Positions 15,710 to 24,698 of a stretch of DNA of 64,000 nt are shown here, in pieces. The translations under genes were made by a program, and so were the position numbers. The stretch comes from Rahnella ecdela (GTDB taxonomy: Bacteria; Pseudomonadota; Gammaproteobacteria; Enterobacterales; Enterobacteriaceae), in the NCBI RefSeq assembly GCF_019049625.1, contig NZ_JAFMOY010000127.1, forward strand, positions 1 through 64,000. Reading direction: 5' to 3'. The notes under the pieces are model-generated. The model made no database searches. It was not told where the DNA came from and worked only from the letters and a program-made list of their open reading frames with translations. The stretch's first letter is position 1, and each line of letters begins with the position of its first letter.

Positions 15710-17258
15710 GGTCGGCTCCGGTTGAAAGCTCTGTGGATGTCAGGGGAAGACTCTCTTCGGTTTGACTAAGAATATTGTTATCGCCCCATAATTTTTCATA
15801 TGGCCAGCCGGTAAGCTGTTCGGCTATCAAGCGCGTTTCCGGCGTGACGTCATATTTGCTGCCACCGGCTTTCAGACGTTCAATTTCATTCACCAGCAGG
15901 GCGTGGTTATGGCGGGTGAGCCGGAATTTCATCGAGCAGTATAATCCCACCAGCAGAAAGATAACCGAGCCCGCGCCAAAGACCAGTGTGATCCCATAAA
16001 CCGCTTCGGCGGGTTGAGAACTGCTTTTAGGTGTGAATCCGTAGTGCTGCAATAATAATCCGACTCCGAATAATGCGACTGCCTGAACGGCTTTGCGCAC
16101 GAAAGTCATCACGCCAGCGAAAATACCTTCGCGCCGTTTTCCGGTGAGCATTTCATCCACATCAGGAATAAAGCTGTAAATATTCCAGCAAACATAACTG
16201 GTGCCGGAACGCCCCACGCCCATTAAAATGACCGACAGATAAAGGAGCGCCATATTAAACGGCAGTTGCAGAAGATGAATGGACAAAAATAATCCGACGC
16301 TGGCCAGCATAAATAATTGTGCAATACGATATGACGCGCCATTACCTAATTTCATACACAGGAAAATAAACAGCGCGACGCAGACGAACTGTACCAGCGT
16401 CATTAATGTCATGGCATTAGAAGCCGTGACGGCATTCTGACCGAGAACAAAAATAATATAATAAGCAAGTACAGCGCCAAGAACGTCGAGCGCGACATAG
16501 CCGCCCAGATACATTCCGACATGCTGGCGGAAAGTGCGCACTTTCATAGTGGAAACCAGTGAACGGAACAGATGCTTCATATCGCGGCGGAAAGATAACT
16601 TCGGCGCAGCCTCATCCACCGGAATTGGTCGCTCCCAGGTATAGAAGTAAAGCATCAGGATCACGACGGCAAACAGCACGCCGAAAATCACACCCATAAT
16701 CAGGAAAGATGACGAGGAATCATCGCCCAGATAAGCAATTATCCGCCCCGGTAACCAGGCGGCTAATATCGCGGCACCTGTTGAGAAAAACATTCTGACG
16801 CCGGTCAGTTTAGTGCGCATTTTAAAGCTGGAGGTCATTTCCGCTGCCAGCGTTTCATAAGGCACAATCGCCAGCGTATACGCGGCATAGAATAGAATAT
16901 ACGTAAACAGGTAGTACCAGAACCCCATGCCGCTGACCCACATAATAATGTAGGTCACCATAATCAACGGAGCGCCAAATAAGAAAAAGAAACCGCGTCG
17001 GCCATATTTCTTACCGAGTGGATTGCGGTAAAAATTATCCGTGACATATCCCATCAGCGGATCAAAGAAAGCGTCCAGCAAACGCGCGGTGGCAATAACA
17101 GCACCGGCCTCTGCGGGGCTTAATCCGGCATAGGTGGTATAGAAAAACATAATCCACAGACCTAATACCGCGAAACACCCTCCGCCGAAGAAATCTCCTC
17201 CGCCGTAGGCAAGCATATTTTTCACCGATATCGGTCTTTCTTTATGATGATTAATCAT
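15696..17258 (-). CDS. GPH-family sugar/hexuronide:cation symporter
   Basis: A 520-residue membrane transporter of the GPH family, distinct in sequence from the one at 5967-7379. Typical motifs are KNMLAYGGGDFFGGG, ARLLDAFFDPLMGYVTDN, KKYGRRGFFFLFGAP and VPYETLAAEMTSSFKMRTKLTGVR, and the protein has a longer charged C-terminal tail. About 12 hydrophobic segments are expected. The ATG at 17258 is preferred (AGGGG upstream) over a TTG at 17300 lacking a good ribosome binding site. It is coupled to the YiaK-like gene by overlap, and copy B of the duplicated operator lies about 120 bp upstream. The likely cargo is a uronate- or gulonate-type acid. Confidence 0.88.
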   Translation of the reverse strand: MINHHKERPISVKNMLAYGGGDFFGGGCFAVLGLWIMFFYTTYAGLSPAEAGAVIATARLLDAFFDPLMGYVTDNFYRNPLGKKYGRRGFFFLFGAPLIMVTYIIMWVSGMGFWYYLFTYILFYAAYTLAIVPYETLAAEMTSSFKMRTKLTGVRMFFSTGAAILAAWLPGRIIAYLGDDSSSSFLIMGVIFGVLFAVVILMLYFYTWERPIPVDEAAPKLSFRRDMKHLFRSLVSTMKVRTFRQHVGMYLGGYVALDVLGAVLAYYIIFVLGQNAVTASNAMTLMTLVQFVCVALFIFLCMKLGNGASYRIAQLFMLASVGLFLSIHLLQLPFNMALLYLSVILMGVGRSGTSYVCWNIYSFIPDVDEMLTGKRREGIFAGVMTFVRKAVQAVALFGVGLLLQHYGFTPKSSSQPAEAVYGITLVFGAGSVIFLLVGLYCSMKFRLTRHNHALLVNEIERLKAGGSKYDVTPETRLIAEQLTGWPYEKLWGDNNILSQTEESLPLTSTELSTGADHAKN

Positions 17259-17375
17259 ACTACCCCTGCATTCCGTCACCGGATTAATAAGAGTCGTCAA
17301 AAGAATTGCGTCGTTTGTGCCCGCAGAAACTCATAAATGAATTATTCAGCGACATCGGCAAAGTAAAATTAGGTA

Positions 17376-17428
17376 ATGCGCACCTACCATACAAGTATGT
17401 GAATAAGGTTTTAGCGGAGAAGATCACA
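17376..17428 (-). promoter_or_regulatory. Duplicated operator element, copy B (upstream of the second GPH transporter)
   Basis: CATACAAGTATG at 17388-17399 is the same dyad as copy A near rspA, with matching flanks: TACC before, T after, and GGAGAAGATCACA 20-28 bp further. Within the 28 bp right of the dyad, 20 positions agree between copies with no gap. The arrangement suggests one regulator, probably RspR, controls both the rspAB and the GPH/YiaK-like transcripts. Confidence 0.75.
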
Positions 17429-17499
17429 AAAATAAGGGCGAGTTTGCTCTGTACTGTAAGTCAGATCACAGTACAGAGAATGAACAGCGGAGGGGAGGG

Positions 17500-18390
17500 T
17501 TAGCCTAAAAGTTCGCAGTGAGGAGGCAAGCGGCACTGAATGGCAGAAGAAAGAACTTCAATTCGAAACTGTTTTCCGGTCAGCGGTTCTCCGTCGAGAT
17601 TGAACGTCATATCGTGAGGTGCGGTAATTTCCAGCCAGGGCAGACTGGCGGAAACAATGTTTTTGTTTTCTTCATTATTGAGCAAGCTGCGCAGGAAAGA
17701 GGGCAGCAGCTCTTCTGACGTCAGCAGTCGTAATTGCAGTAATCCGTCGTTAATCAGCGCATCCGGACAAATTTGTTGTCCGCCACCGGCCTGACGACCA
17801 TTGCCAATCCCGATGACCAGCGCGTCACCTTCCCAGTGAAAATCCGGGCCGGCGATTTCACAGCTGTCAGCTTTCAGGGTATCCAGGCGCAAAAGGCCGT
17901 GAATGAAATAGGAGACGCCGCCAAGTGCGGCTTTGAGTTTTTCCGGCGTTTCGGTGGTGATGCGCGTACCGAAACCTCCGGTGGCCATGTTGATAAAGAA
18001 ATGCTGGTCATTCACTTTGGCCAGATCGATATCCACCGCACGGCCTTTTACCGCCAGCTGTAGCGCCTGTTCCGGTTGCAGGGGAATATTACAGGCAGTG
18101 GCGAAATCATTTGCGGTGCCCAGAGGCACGATACCGAGCACGGGACGCTGCTGGCCTTCATATTGTGCCAGCGCACCCGCCACCTCATTAATGGTGCCGT
18201 CGCCGCCTCCTGCAATCACGGTTTCACAGCCCAGTTCAATGGCTTCTTCTACGTAACGCGCAGCGTCTCCGTATTCCCAGGTGACTCGCACATTGACGTC
18301 TTCACCCTCTTTACGTAGCGCGCCGATGGCTATCCGCAGCTCTTCGTTGCTTGCGCCTTTTCCATTTAAAATCAGCATTGCTGTGGTCAT
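17500..18390 (-). CDS. yegS: Lipid kinase YegS
   Basis: A 296-residue member of the diacylglycerol kinase-like (DAGK) family. E. coli YegS phosphorylates phosphatidylglycerol in vitro. The nucleotide-binding [14 protein letters not shown] motif is at about residues 61-74, followed by the [13 protein letters not shown] motif and [21 protein letters not shown], all characteristic. The ATG follows AAGGAG. It is a single gene between the sugar-acid island and the CyaR/trhP region, with no operon partner. Family membership is clear, but its physiological substrate is not established. Confidence 0.95.
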   Translation of the reverse strand: MTTAMLILNGKGASNEELRIAIGALRKEGEDVNVRVTWEYGDAARYVEEAIELGCETVIAGGGDGTINEVAGALAQYEGQQRPVLGIVPLGTANDFATACNIPLQPEQALQLAVKGRAVDIDLAKVNDQHFFINMATGGFGTRITTETPEKLKAALGGVSYFIHGLLRLDTLKADSCEIAGPDFHWEGDALVIGIGNGRQAGGGQQICPDALINDGLLQLRLLTSEELLPSFLRSLLNNEENKNIVSASLPWLEITAPHDMTFNLDGEPLTGKQFRIEVLSSAIQCRLPPHCELLG

Positions 18391-18633
18391 GTACGCTCCT
18401 TTTATCTACTCATACCCACAATAGATGATAGGGACGGTATTTGGCTATCGGATTAATCAGCGAAAAATTGACGATGAGGTTAAATAATTGCAGTGACATT
18501 AATTAGAAATGACGTTTATTTTTCAGAAACGTATTTTATTTAAACGAAGAGACGTCACCTTATTAATGAGAGTAATCGAGGGGTTTAAGTTGAATTAGCA
18601 GAATTTAGTTCAATAAAGGGTTATTGGAATAGA

Positions 18634-18725
18634 AAAACAAAAGCCAGCTCAAGGGAGATTGAGCTGGCCAAGGAGGTGGTTCCTGGTATAGTCCGGTGCT
18701 TTATTTTGCATTCGAAGTAAATTGC
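18634..18725 (-). ncRNA. cyaR: Small regulatory RNA CyaR (RyeE)
   Basis: On the minus strand, just downstream of trhP (yegQ) as in E. coli, lies the diagnostic CyaR seed AGGAACCACCTCCTT (starting at 18684). It is followed by a terminator hairpin GCCAGCTCA/TGAGCTGGC with the loop ATCTCCCT, ending in TTTTGTTTTT. CyaR is an Hfq-dependent sRNA that represses ompX, nadE, luxS and yqaE in E. coli by pairing its seed with ribosome binding sites. The 5' end is set near 18725 from a TAATAT -10 element and a CRP site at -41.5. The 5' part differs from the E. coli sequence while seed and terminator are kept. Confidence 0.92.
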
Positions 18726-18731
18726 GAATGC

Positions 18732-18774
18732 ATATTAGCCAGCCCGGTCAGAAATAGATGTGATCGAATTCTTG
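18732..18774 (-). promoter_or_regulatory. cyaR promoter with class II CRP site
   Basis: The -10 element TAATAT occupies 18737-18732 on the minus strand. A CRP site with one strong half (TCACA on the minus strand, TGTGA at 18759-18763 on the plus strand) and one weak half spans 18759-18774. Its centre is 41.5 bp from the predicted start at 18725, the classical class II position. E. coli cyaR is known to be activated by cAMP-CRP. Confidence 0.7.
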
Positions 18775-18789
18775 TTTTCGACCAAAACC

Positions 18790-20175
18790 TTATTTCGAAT
18801 GCGGATTACGGGTATCCGTTTCTACCAGATTACGCAATAAAATGGCGAATTCCAGATTGACGTCTTCCGGAAGCGCGACATACACCATGTGGCCGTTACC
18901 CGGCGCGACATCAGTTGGCTGGCCTTTCTTATTGCGCAGCGCTTCCAGCTTGAACTGGACGTTGCCTTGTGGCGTCATCATTTCCACATTGTCACCCACG
19001 CTGAATTTATTCTTCACATCAATTTCAGCCCAGCCATCCATCCGGTTACCGGTAAATTCGCCGACGAACTGTTGGCGGTCGCTGACGGAGAAACCGTATT
19101 CGTAATTCTGCTGTGCATCGTGAGTATGTCGACGCAGGAAACCTTCGGTGTATCCGCGATGTGCCAGACCTTCCAGCGTGGAAAGCAGCGTCGGGTCGAA
19201 AGGCTTTCCGGCAACGGCATCGTCAATGGCCCGGCGATAAACTTGTGCGGTACGCGCGCAATAGTAGAAGGATTTTGTACGGCCTTCGATTTTCAGCGAA
19301 TGCACGCCCATTTTTGTCAGCGTTTCCACATGCTGAATGGCGCGCAGATCTTTGGAATTCATAATATACGTGCCGTGTTCATCCTCAAAAGCGCTCATGT
19401 ATTCACCGGGGCGCAGGGCTTCTTCGAGCATAAACACTTTATCTGTCGGCTGACCGATGCCTAATGTCGGTTCTGCGGCTGCTACCTGCTGAACCGGGAT
19501 TGGCTCGTACTGATGCACGATATTGCCGATGGCGTCTTCTTTGCCTTCCTGTACTTTATATTCCCAGCGACAGGCGTTGGTACAGGTTCCCTGATTCGGG
19601 TCACGTTTATTGATGTAGCCGGAAAGCAGACAGCGGCCGGAATACGCCATGCACAGCGCACCGTGAACGAAAATTTCAATTTCCATATCCGGCACCTGTG
19701 CGCGGATCTCTGCGATTTCTTCCAGTGACAGTTCGCGCGATAAAATCACACGCGTTAGCCCCATTTGTTTCCAGAATTTCACTGTTGCCCAGTTCACGGC
19801 GTTAGCCTGCACCGAAAGATGAATATCCATCTGCGGGAACGCTTCGCGCACCATCATGATAAGGCCCGGATCGGACATGATCAGGGCATCGGGCCCCATG
19901 TCGATCACAGGTTGCAGATCACGGATAAAGGTTTTCAGCTTGGCGTTATGCGGCGCAATGTTCACTACCACGTAGAATTTTTTCCCCAGAGCATGGGCTT
20001 CATTAATGCCGGTTTCCAGATTCTGGTGGTTGAATTCGTTATTACGTACACGCAGGCTGTAACGCGGCTGTCCGGCATAGACGGCATCGGCGCCATAGGC
20101 GAAAGCGTAACGCATGTTTTTCAGGGAGCCGGCAGGGGAAAGCAGTTCCGGAACAAAAGAATCGGGGGTAAACAT
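18790..20175 (-). CDS. trhP: tRNA uridine-34 hydroxylase TrhP (YegQ), peptidase U32 family
   Basis: A 461-residue protein of the peptidase U32 family. E. coli YegQ (TrhP) hydroxylates uridine-34 in certain tRNAs, the first step towards 5-methoxyuridine and 5-carboxymethoxyuridine. The sequence has PELLSPAGSLKNMRYAFAYGADAVYAG at the N-terminus, the cysteine-bearing FVHGALCMAYSGRCLLSGYI segment, GTCTNACRWEY and SLKIEGRTKSFYYCARTAQVYR. The conserved cysteines likely bind an Fe-S cluster. The ATG at 20175 (MFTPDSF) is chosen over a start seven codons upstream. It is followed by cyaR, the same order as in E. coli. Confidence 0.93.
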   Translation of the reverse strand: MFTPDSFVPELLSPAGSLKNMRYAFAYGADAVYAGQPRYSLRVRNNEFNHQNLETGINEAHALGKKFYVVVNIAPHNAKLKTFIRDLQPVIDMGPDALIMSDPGLIMMVREAFPQMDIHLSVQANAVNWATVKFWKQMGLTRVILSRELSLEEIAEIRAQVPDMEIEIFVHGALCMAYSGRCLLSGYINKRDPNQGTCTNACRWEYKVQEGKEDAIGNIVHQYEPIPVQQVAAAEPTLGIGQPTDKVFMLEEALRPGEYMSAFEDEHGTYIMNSKDLRAIQHVETLTKMGVHSLKIEGRTKSFYYCARTAQVYRRAIDDAVAGKPFDPTLLSTLEGLAHRGYTEGFLRRHTHDAQQNYEYGFSVSDRQQFVGEFTGNRMDGWAEIDVKNKFSVGDNVEMMTPQGNVQFKLEALRNKKGQPTDVAPGNGHMVYVALPEDVNLEFAILLRNLVETDTRNPHSK

Positions 20176-20298
20176 AGTCAATCTCAGTCTGATCACAAGT
20201 CAGGGCCGTCCCGGATGCGGGGCGACGAAAGGTCGGAATTGTAACGTCTGAGTTGATCAAAAGCAGCCATTTCGTGTGGGTATTACAGCGCTAATTAG

Positions 20299-20343
20299 AC
20301 TATTCAGGAGCCAGATCAATTTCCTTCTCTGCTCCTGAATAGT
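20299..20343. terminator. Thirteen-base-pair hairpin downstream of yegP
   Basis: ACTATTCAGGAGC (20299-20311) pairs perfectly with GCTCCTGAATAGT (20331-20343) across a 19-nt pyrimidine-rich loop. It lies immediately 3' of yegP on the minus strand and upstream of trhP. No strong U-tract follows on the minus strand. It may end the yegP transcript or be a processing/stability structure. Confidence 0.5.
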
Positions 20344-20365
20344 TAAAAACAGAAATCATTGTGAA

Positions 20366-20704
20366 CTACTGCGTCAGATCGCGGATATCAGTGCTTGCGC
20401 CGTTTTTCACCACAGACTGAACCCCTTTCTTTGATGCGCTTTCCGTGGTGTACATTTCGCTGATGCCAATCACCTGATGGTTTTTCGCTTTCAGCACAAA
20501 GTAAAACTGACCATCTTTCGAGGGCTTGACTTCATATTGTGCTTCATCGGGGGAGTTGGTCTGAACCGATGAAATCCCGTTTTCTGCTGACGCTTTGCTG
20601 GCATACATTTCACTGGTGAGAATAATCTCTCCGTTCCCGGCCTTCAGGTTAAAGTGAAACTGTCCGTTCTTCGCTTTTTTCAGTTCATAGTGTCCATTAG
20701 CCAT
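20366..20704 (-). CDS. yegP: YegP family protein (two DUF1508 repeats)
   Basis: A 112-residue protein made of two tandem DUF1508 (YegP) repeats of about 50 residues: YELKKAKNGQFHFNLKAGNGEIILTSE... and YEVKPSKDGQFYFVLKAKNHQVIGISE.... Each has the G-Q-F-x-F core and ends in an MY-x-S/T-x-x-A pattern with a following G-(I/V)-x-S-V. Its function is not established. The ATG at 20704 (MANGHYELKK) has GGAGAT upstream; an in-frame start five codons earlier is less likely. It sits between trhP and baeR, as in E. coli. Confidence 0.92.
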   Translation of the reverse strand: MANGHYELKKAKNGQFHFNLKAGNGEIILTSEMYASKASAENGISSVQTNSPDEAQYEVKPSKDGQFYFVLKAKNHQVIGISEMYTTESASKKGVQSVVKNGASTDIRDLTQ

Positions 20705-20858
20705 AAAGGTAATCTCCATCAGAGGGGTTATTTTCCAGAGATAAGTGTAGTTAATGGAAACTGTTTCGCGTCGGCAGGAAAGATTTAAGACATGAAATGT
20801 GAACTGGCCGACAGACTTTCAGAAACTTTACAAAACTGAAATGCCGGCCAGTTTCGTG

Positions 20859-21578
20859 CTATGCCAGATGACAGGGTTCTGCTTCCCAGCGGTAGCCCAC
20901 GCCATAGACGGCGCGGATAAAGGCTTTTTCGCCGTCGAGAGATTCGAGTTTACGGCGCAGATTTTTGATGTGACTGTCGATAGTGCGGTCGGTGACCACG
21001 CGGTAGTCGTCATAAAGATTATTGAGCAGTACTTCGCGGGTAAACACGTAGCCCGGTTTCACCGACAGAGTTTTCAGCAGGCGGAATTCCGCCGGTGTTA
21101 GCTCCAGTTCATGCCCCTGGAACGTAGCCTGAAAGCGGGCTTCATCAATGTGCAGACCGTTATCTCTTGGAGCATTGGCATCCTGGCGCACGCAGCGGCG
21201 CAATATCACTTTCACGCGCGCCACGACTTCCCGCGGGCTGTAAGGTTTGCAGATGTAATCATCGGCACCGATTTCCAGCCCGAGCAGGCGATCAATTTCT
21301 TCCGTTTTTGCGGTCACCATCATGATCGGTACATCAGAAAACTGGCGGATATCACGGCAAATCGATAACCCGCTGCTGCCCGGTAACATCAGGTCTAACA
21401 AAATCAGTGCCGGTGGATGGCTCTTAACCTGTGCGATGACGTCGTGCCCGTCCGGCAGCCATTGCGTGGCATAGCCCGCCGCTTCGAGATAGTCGATTAA
21501 CAGCTGAGCCAGTTTAGGCTCGTCTTCTACAATCAGAATTTTTAACGGCGCCGGGCCGGACAATACAGAGTCGTTCAT
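20859..21578 (-). CDS. baeR: Response regulator BaeR
   Basis: An OmpR-family response regulator of 239 residues that responds to envelope damage and toxic compounds such as indole, tannins and some metals. The receiver domain (about 12-125) has the acidic pocket EDE near residue 18, phospho-acceptor D62 in LLDLMLPG and K in [10 protein letters not shown]. The C-terminal winged helix (about 140-235) has [13 protein letters not shown] and the [16 protein letters not shown] recognition region. It begins directly after the baeS stop. In E. coli it activates mdtABCD, acrD and spy. Confidence 0.95.
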   Translation of the reverse strand: MNDSVLSGPAPLKILIVEDEPKLAQLLIDYLEAAGYATQWLPDGHDVIAQVKSHPPALILLDLMLPGSSGLSICRDIRQFSDVPIMMVTAKTEEIDRLLGLEIGADDYICKPYSPREVVARVKVILRRCVRQDANAPRDNGLHIDEARFQATFQGHELELTPAEFRLLKTLSVKPGYVFTREVLLNNLYDDYRVVTDRTIDSHIKNLRRKLESLDGEKAFIRAVYGVGYRWEAEPCHLA

Positions 21579-22964
21579 TCAGTTTCTCGGGCCTGATGTG
21601 ACAGAAAGCGGCAGGACGATCGTAATACGAACGCCACCCGCCGGAGAATGGCTGGCGCTGATCTGCCCGCCATGCGCTTCGACAATATTCTGGCAAATGG
21701 CCAGACCTAATCCCGAACCACCGCTGGCGCGGTTGCGCGAGCCTTCGGTACGGTAAAAACGTTCAAAAATGCGGCCAAGCTGTTCGTCGCTGCTACCCGG
21801 CGCACTGTCCTGAAACATCAGATACAGTGATTTCTCCCGTATTTCGCCCAGTATCTCCAGGCCGCCATTTGGGTCAGTATAGCGCAGACTGTTTTCCAGC
21901 AGATTGTTGAACAGCTGTGACAGACGCTGCGGATCACCAAACACTTCCGCACTTCCCGGCAGATGGCTGGTCAGGGTTAACTGCTTGGCATGGAAACGAT
22001 CGCGCGAACCAGCTTCCGCCAGTTGCACCAGATGCACGACGTCGGTGTCCACTTTCCGGTACGCCAGCGCGCCGGCATCGGATAATGAAAGCTGATGCAA
22101 ATCGTCCACCAGCTTGGTCAGAATCGAGACTTCAGATTGCAGTGATTCCAGTGAGCTGACGCTCATTTTACGCACGCCATCCTGCATGGCTTCAAGCTCG
22201 CCGCGAAGCACGGCCAGCGGAGTGCGCAGCTCGTGAGAGATATCCGCCATAAACGCCCGTCGCATCTGCTCATTTTTTTCCAGCGTCATCGCCAGCTGAT
22301 TGAAGTCCTGCGCCAGTTTTCCGAGTTCATCTTCACTGTCGACTTCTACGCGTGTGCTGAAATTGCCCGCAGCCAGCTGATGAGTTCCTTTCACCAGCCG
22401 TTTTACCGGCGCGAGCATTCCGCGGGATAACACCCAGGTAACGGCAGCGGCCAGCAGAGCGGTAAAGGCGACAATCATCCAGCTGGTGCGGCTTTGCTGG
22501 CGCTCAAAATTGATATCGGCATCGCGGGTCAGGCGTTCGGCAGGTGTGGAAATCACCGAGCCAATCACCACGCCGTCAACGGTCATAATGCGGCGCGGGC
22601 CTTGTAAATCCGGTGGAACCGGCTGATCGTAACCGCCGATCCGATGATCATGGCTGTCGAGGATCCAGAACTTCGTCCGCCATCCCTGCGGCGGCATTCT
22701 CGGGCTGCTGTTTTGTTCAAATGAACGCATTATCTGATAGATCAGCCGGTCATTGGTTTCCAGAAACTCCCAGCTGCCGTGCTGTTTGTATTGTTCCTGC
22801 AAGGTGTCAGCCAGCAATTCCACGCGCTGCTCGTTGCTCTGGCGGATGTAGTCGATAAAGCCCCGTTCGAAGCTCATCCTTACGCCCCAGTTCATGGTGA
22901 TCAGCACCAGTGCGCAGGTACAAAAAATGGCCATAAATAACTTGGCGGTAATACCAGGTTTCAT
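21579..22964 (-). CDS. baeS: Sensor histidine kinase BaeS
   Basis: A 461-residue inner-membrane sensor kinase: transmembrane segment at about 9-28, periplasmic sensor of about 130 residues, second transmembrane segment at about 160-182, HAMP domain (about 183-235), dimerisation/phosphotransfer domain with H244 in [16 protein letters not shown], and a HATPase domain with [16 protein letters not shown] (N box) and [18 protein letters not shown] (G boxes). It phosphorylates BaeR. The start overlaps the mdtD stop by 4 nt, so the mdtD-baeS-baeR genes are one operon. Confidence 0.95.
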   Translation of the reverse strand: MKPGITAKLFMAIFCTCALVLITMNWGVRMSFERGFIDYIRQSNEQRVELLADTLQEQYKQHGSWEFLETNDRLIYQIMRSFEQNSSPRMPPQGWRTKFWILDSHDHRIGGYDQPVPPDLQGPRRIMTVDGVVIGSVISTPAERLTRDADINFERQQSRTSWMIVAFTALLAAAVTWVLSRGMLAPVKRLVKGTHQLAAGNFSTRVEVDSEDELGKLAQDFNQLAMTLEKNEQMRRAFMADISHELRTPLAVLRGELEAMQDGVRKMSVSSLESLQSEVSILTKLVDDLHQLSLSDAGALAYRKVDTDVVHLVQLAEAGSRDRFHAKQLTLTSHLPGSAEVFGDPQRLSQLFNNLLENSLRYTDPNGGLEILGEIREKSLYLMFQDSAPGSSDEQLGRIFERFYRTEGSRNRASGGSGLGLAICQNIVEAHGGQISASHSPAGGVRITIVLPLSVTSGPRN

Positions 22965-24436
22965 GATTTTCTCATCGGATCAGGGGAACCGGCCGCAGCG
23001 CGACGACGGTCGATAATGGCATTTTTCTGTGTATCGGGTGGCACTTTGGAGAATACCCAGGCTGGCAAAGCGATCACCAGCGCCATCGACATGTAGCAAT
23101 ACAGGAACGCGGTGTGCATGGTGGCGCTGTCCGGTGTAATAGCCTGCTGATGGGCGAATAACCCAATCAGCAAACCGGCGACACTGACACCCAGACTCAT
23201 CGACAGCTGCATGATCATCGACAGCAAACTGTTGCCGCTGCTGGCAAGACGCGGCGGCAAATCTTTCAGCGTCAGCGTATTCATCGACGAGAAGCGCAGG
23301 GAGTTCACCATGCCCTGGAAGAACAGCACAATCGGAATCATCCACACGGCGCCGTATATTGCCACCAGCGGGAAGATCAGGGTGATCAGCGCCAGCAGCA
23401 ACGTGGCGCTGACCAGCGCTTTCCGGTAACCAAGCTGATTAACCAGCCGGACGACCACGCGTTTCATCCCCATACTGCCGAGTACCATTGGGATCATCAT
23501 CAGTCCGGCGTGGAATGGCGTAAAGCCCATGCCGAGTTGTAGAAATACCGGCGTCATAAATGGCAACATACCACTGCCGATACGTCCGAGAAGGCTGCCA
23601 ATCAGCCCGATTTTAAAGGTCGGCGTATGGAAAAGTCGCAGGGAAAACAGCGCCGAGAGATTACCACGCGCGTGCATCCAGTAAATGCCCAGAGCACCGC
23701 CGCCGACTACCACCAGCAGGATTATTTCCAGCACGCTCAGCCCCATACTGCGGCTGCCTTCCAGCGCCAGAGTCAGCGTCGCCATACACACCGCCAGCAT
23801 CACAAACCCGCTAATATCAAAGCGCCGGGTCTGCATTTTGTAATTAGGCATAATCATTAAGGTGGCGATACATCCGGCCAGACCGACCGGCAGATTAATC
23901 AGGAAGATCCAGTGCCAGCTGGCGTACTGCACCAGAAAACCGCCCAGAGCCGGACCAAGCAACGGGCCGACCTGACCGGGCAAAGTGACCATGGTCATCG
24001 CCGCCATGTATTCGCTGCGCGGGACGATTTTCAGTACCGTCAGCCGCCCGACGGGGACCATCATCGCCCCGCCAATCCCCTGAACGATGCGGGACATGAC
24101 CAGTTCACGCAGGCTTTCCGATTGCGCGCATAACAGCGAGCCCAGCGTAAATAGCACAATGGCCGAAAAGAATACCCATTTAACGCCGACCTTATCCGCC
24201 AGCCAGCCGCTGGCGGGCAGCATCACCGCGACCGTCAGCACATAAGCGACAACGACAGAATGCATGTGCAGCGGATTTTCGCCCAGACTGCGGGCCATCG
24301 AAGGCAGGGCAGTATTCACGATCGTGGTGTCGAGAGCCTGCATAAAAAAGCCAAAAGCGACAATCCACAGCTGCCAGCGCACCGAAGGCGGCAGGGGAGC
24401 AGAGGGCGGTAAAGTATCAGTGTTTTCAGGTTTCAT
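22961..24436 (-). CDS. mdtD: MFS transporter MdtD
   Basis: A 491-residue 14-helix major facilitator of the DHA2 drug:H+ antiporter type. Motifs seen are [19 protein letters not shown] (motif D1), [14 protein letters not shown] (motif A), [17 protein letters not shown], and [32 protein letters not shown] (motif C). In E. coli mdtD is the last structural gene of mdtABCD-baeSR; iron-citrate export has been proposed for it. Here it is the first gene of the operon, and the RND pump genes mdtABC are not upstream; the next gene is an unrelated divergent aldo/keto reductase. Confidence 0.92.
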   Translation of the reverse strand: MKPENTDTLPPSAPLPPSVRWQLWIVAFGFFMQALDTTIVNTALPSMARSLGENPLHMHSVVVAYVLTVAVMLPASGWLADKVGVKWVFFSAIVLFTLGSLLCAQSESLRELVMSRIVQGIGGAMMVPVGRLTVLKIVPRSEYMAAMTMVTLPGQVGPLLGPALGGFLVQYASWHWIFLINLPVGLAGCIATLMIMPNYKMQTRRFDISGFVMLAVCMATLTLALEGSRSMGLSVLEIILLVVVGGGALGIYWMHARGNLSALFSLRLFHTPTFKIGLIGSLLGRIGSGMLPFMTPVFLQLGMGFTPFHAGLMMIPMVLGSMGMKRVVVRLVNQLGYRKALVSATLLLALITLIFPLVAIYGAVWMIPIVLFFQGMVNSLRFSSMNTLTLKDLPPRLASSGNSLLSMIMQLSMSLGVSVAGLLIGLFAHQQAITPDSATMHTAFLYCYMSMALVIALPAWVFSKVPPDTQKNAIIDRRRAAAGSPDPMRKS

Positions 24437-24698
24437 GGTTTATCGCATCAGCACAATCATTGTCGCGGCATTTCAGGAGGGAGATCCACCTTCAGACCAG
24501 GCTCACAGTGTAGCCAGAATGTTTCAGCAGAAAATGGAGGAAATAAGGAGAGTCTTTCCCATTTTTTGACAATTCTTCTGACAATAAAGAATAGCTTTCA
24601 GCCTGACATTTTATATCAAAATGCTATGGTTGACCTTTGATCACGAATCGTTCGCATGCAAAGTAAGTTCAATCTGACCTTAATAAAGGGAGAGAATA

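Noticed and set aside
17306-17503. Plus-strand frame of 65 codons between the GPH transporter and yegS
   Set aside because: It crosses the duplicated operator element and has no ribosome binding site.
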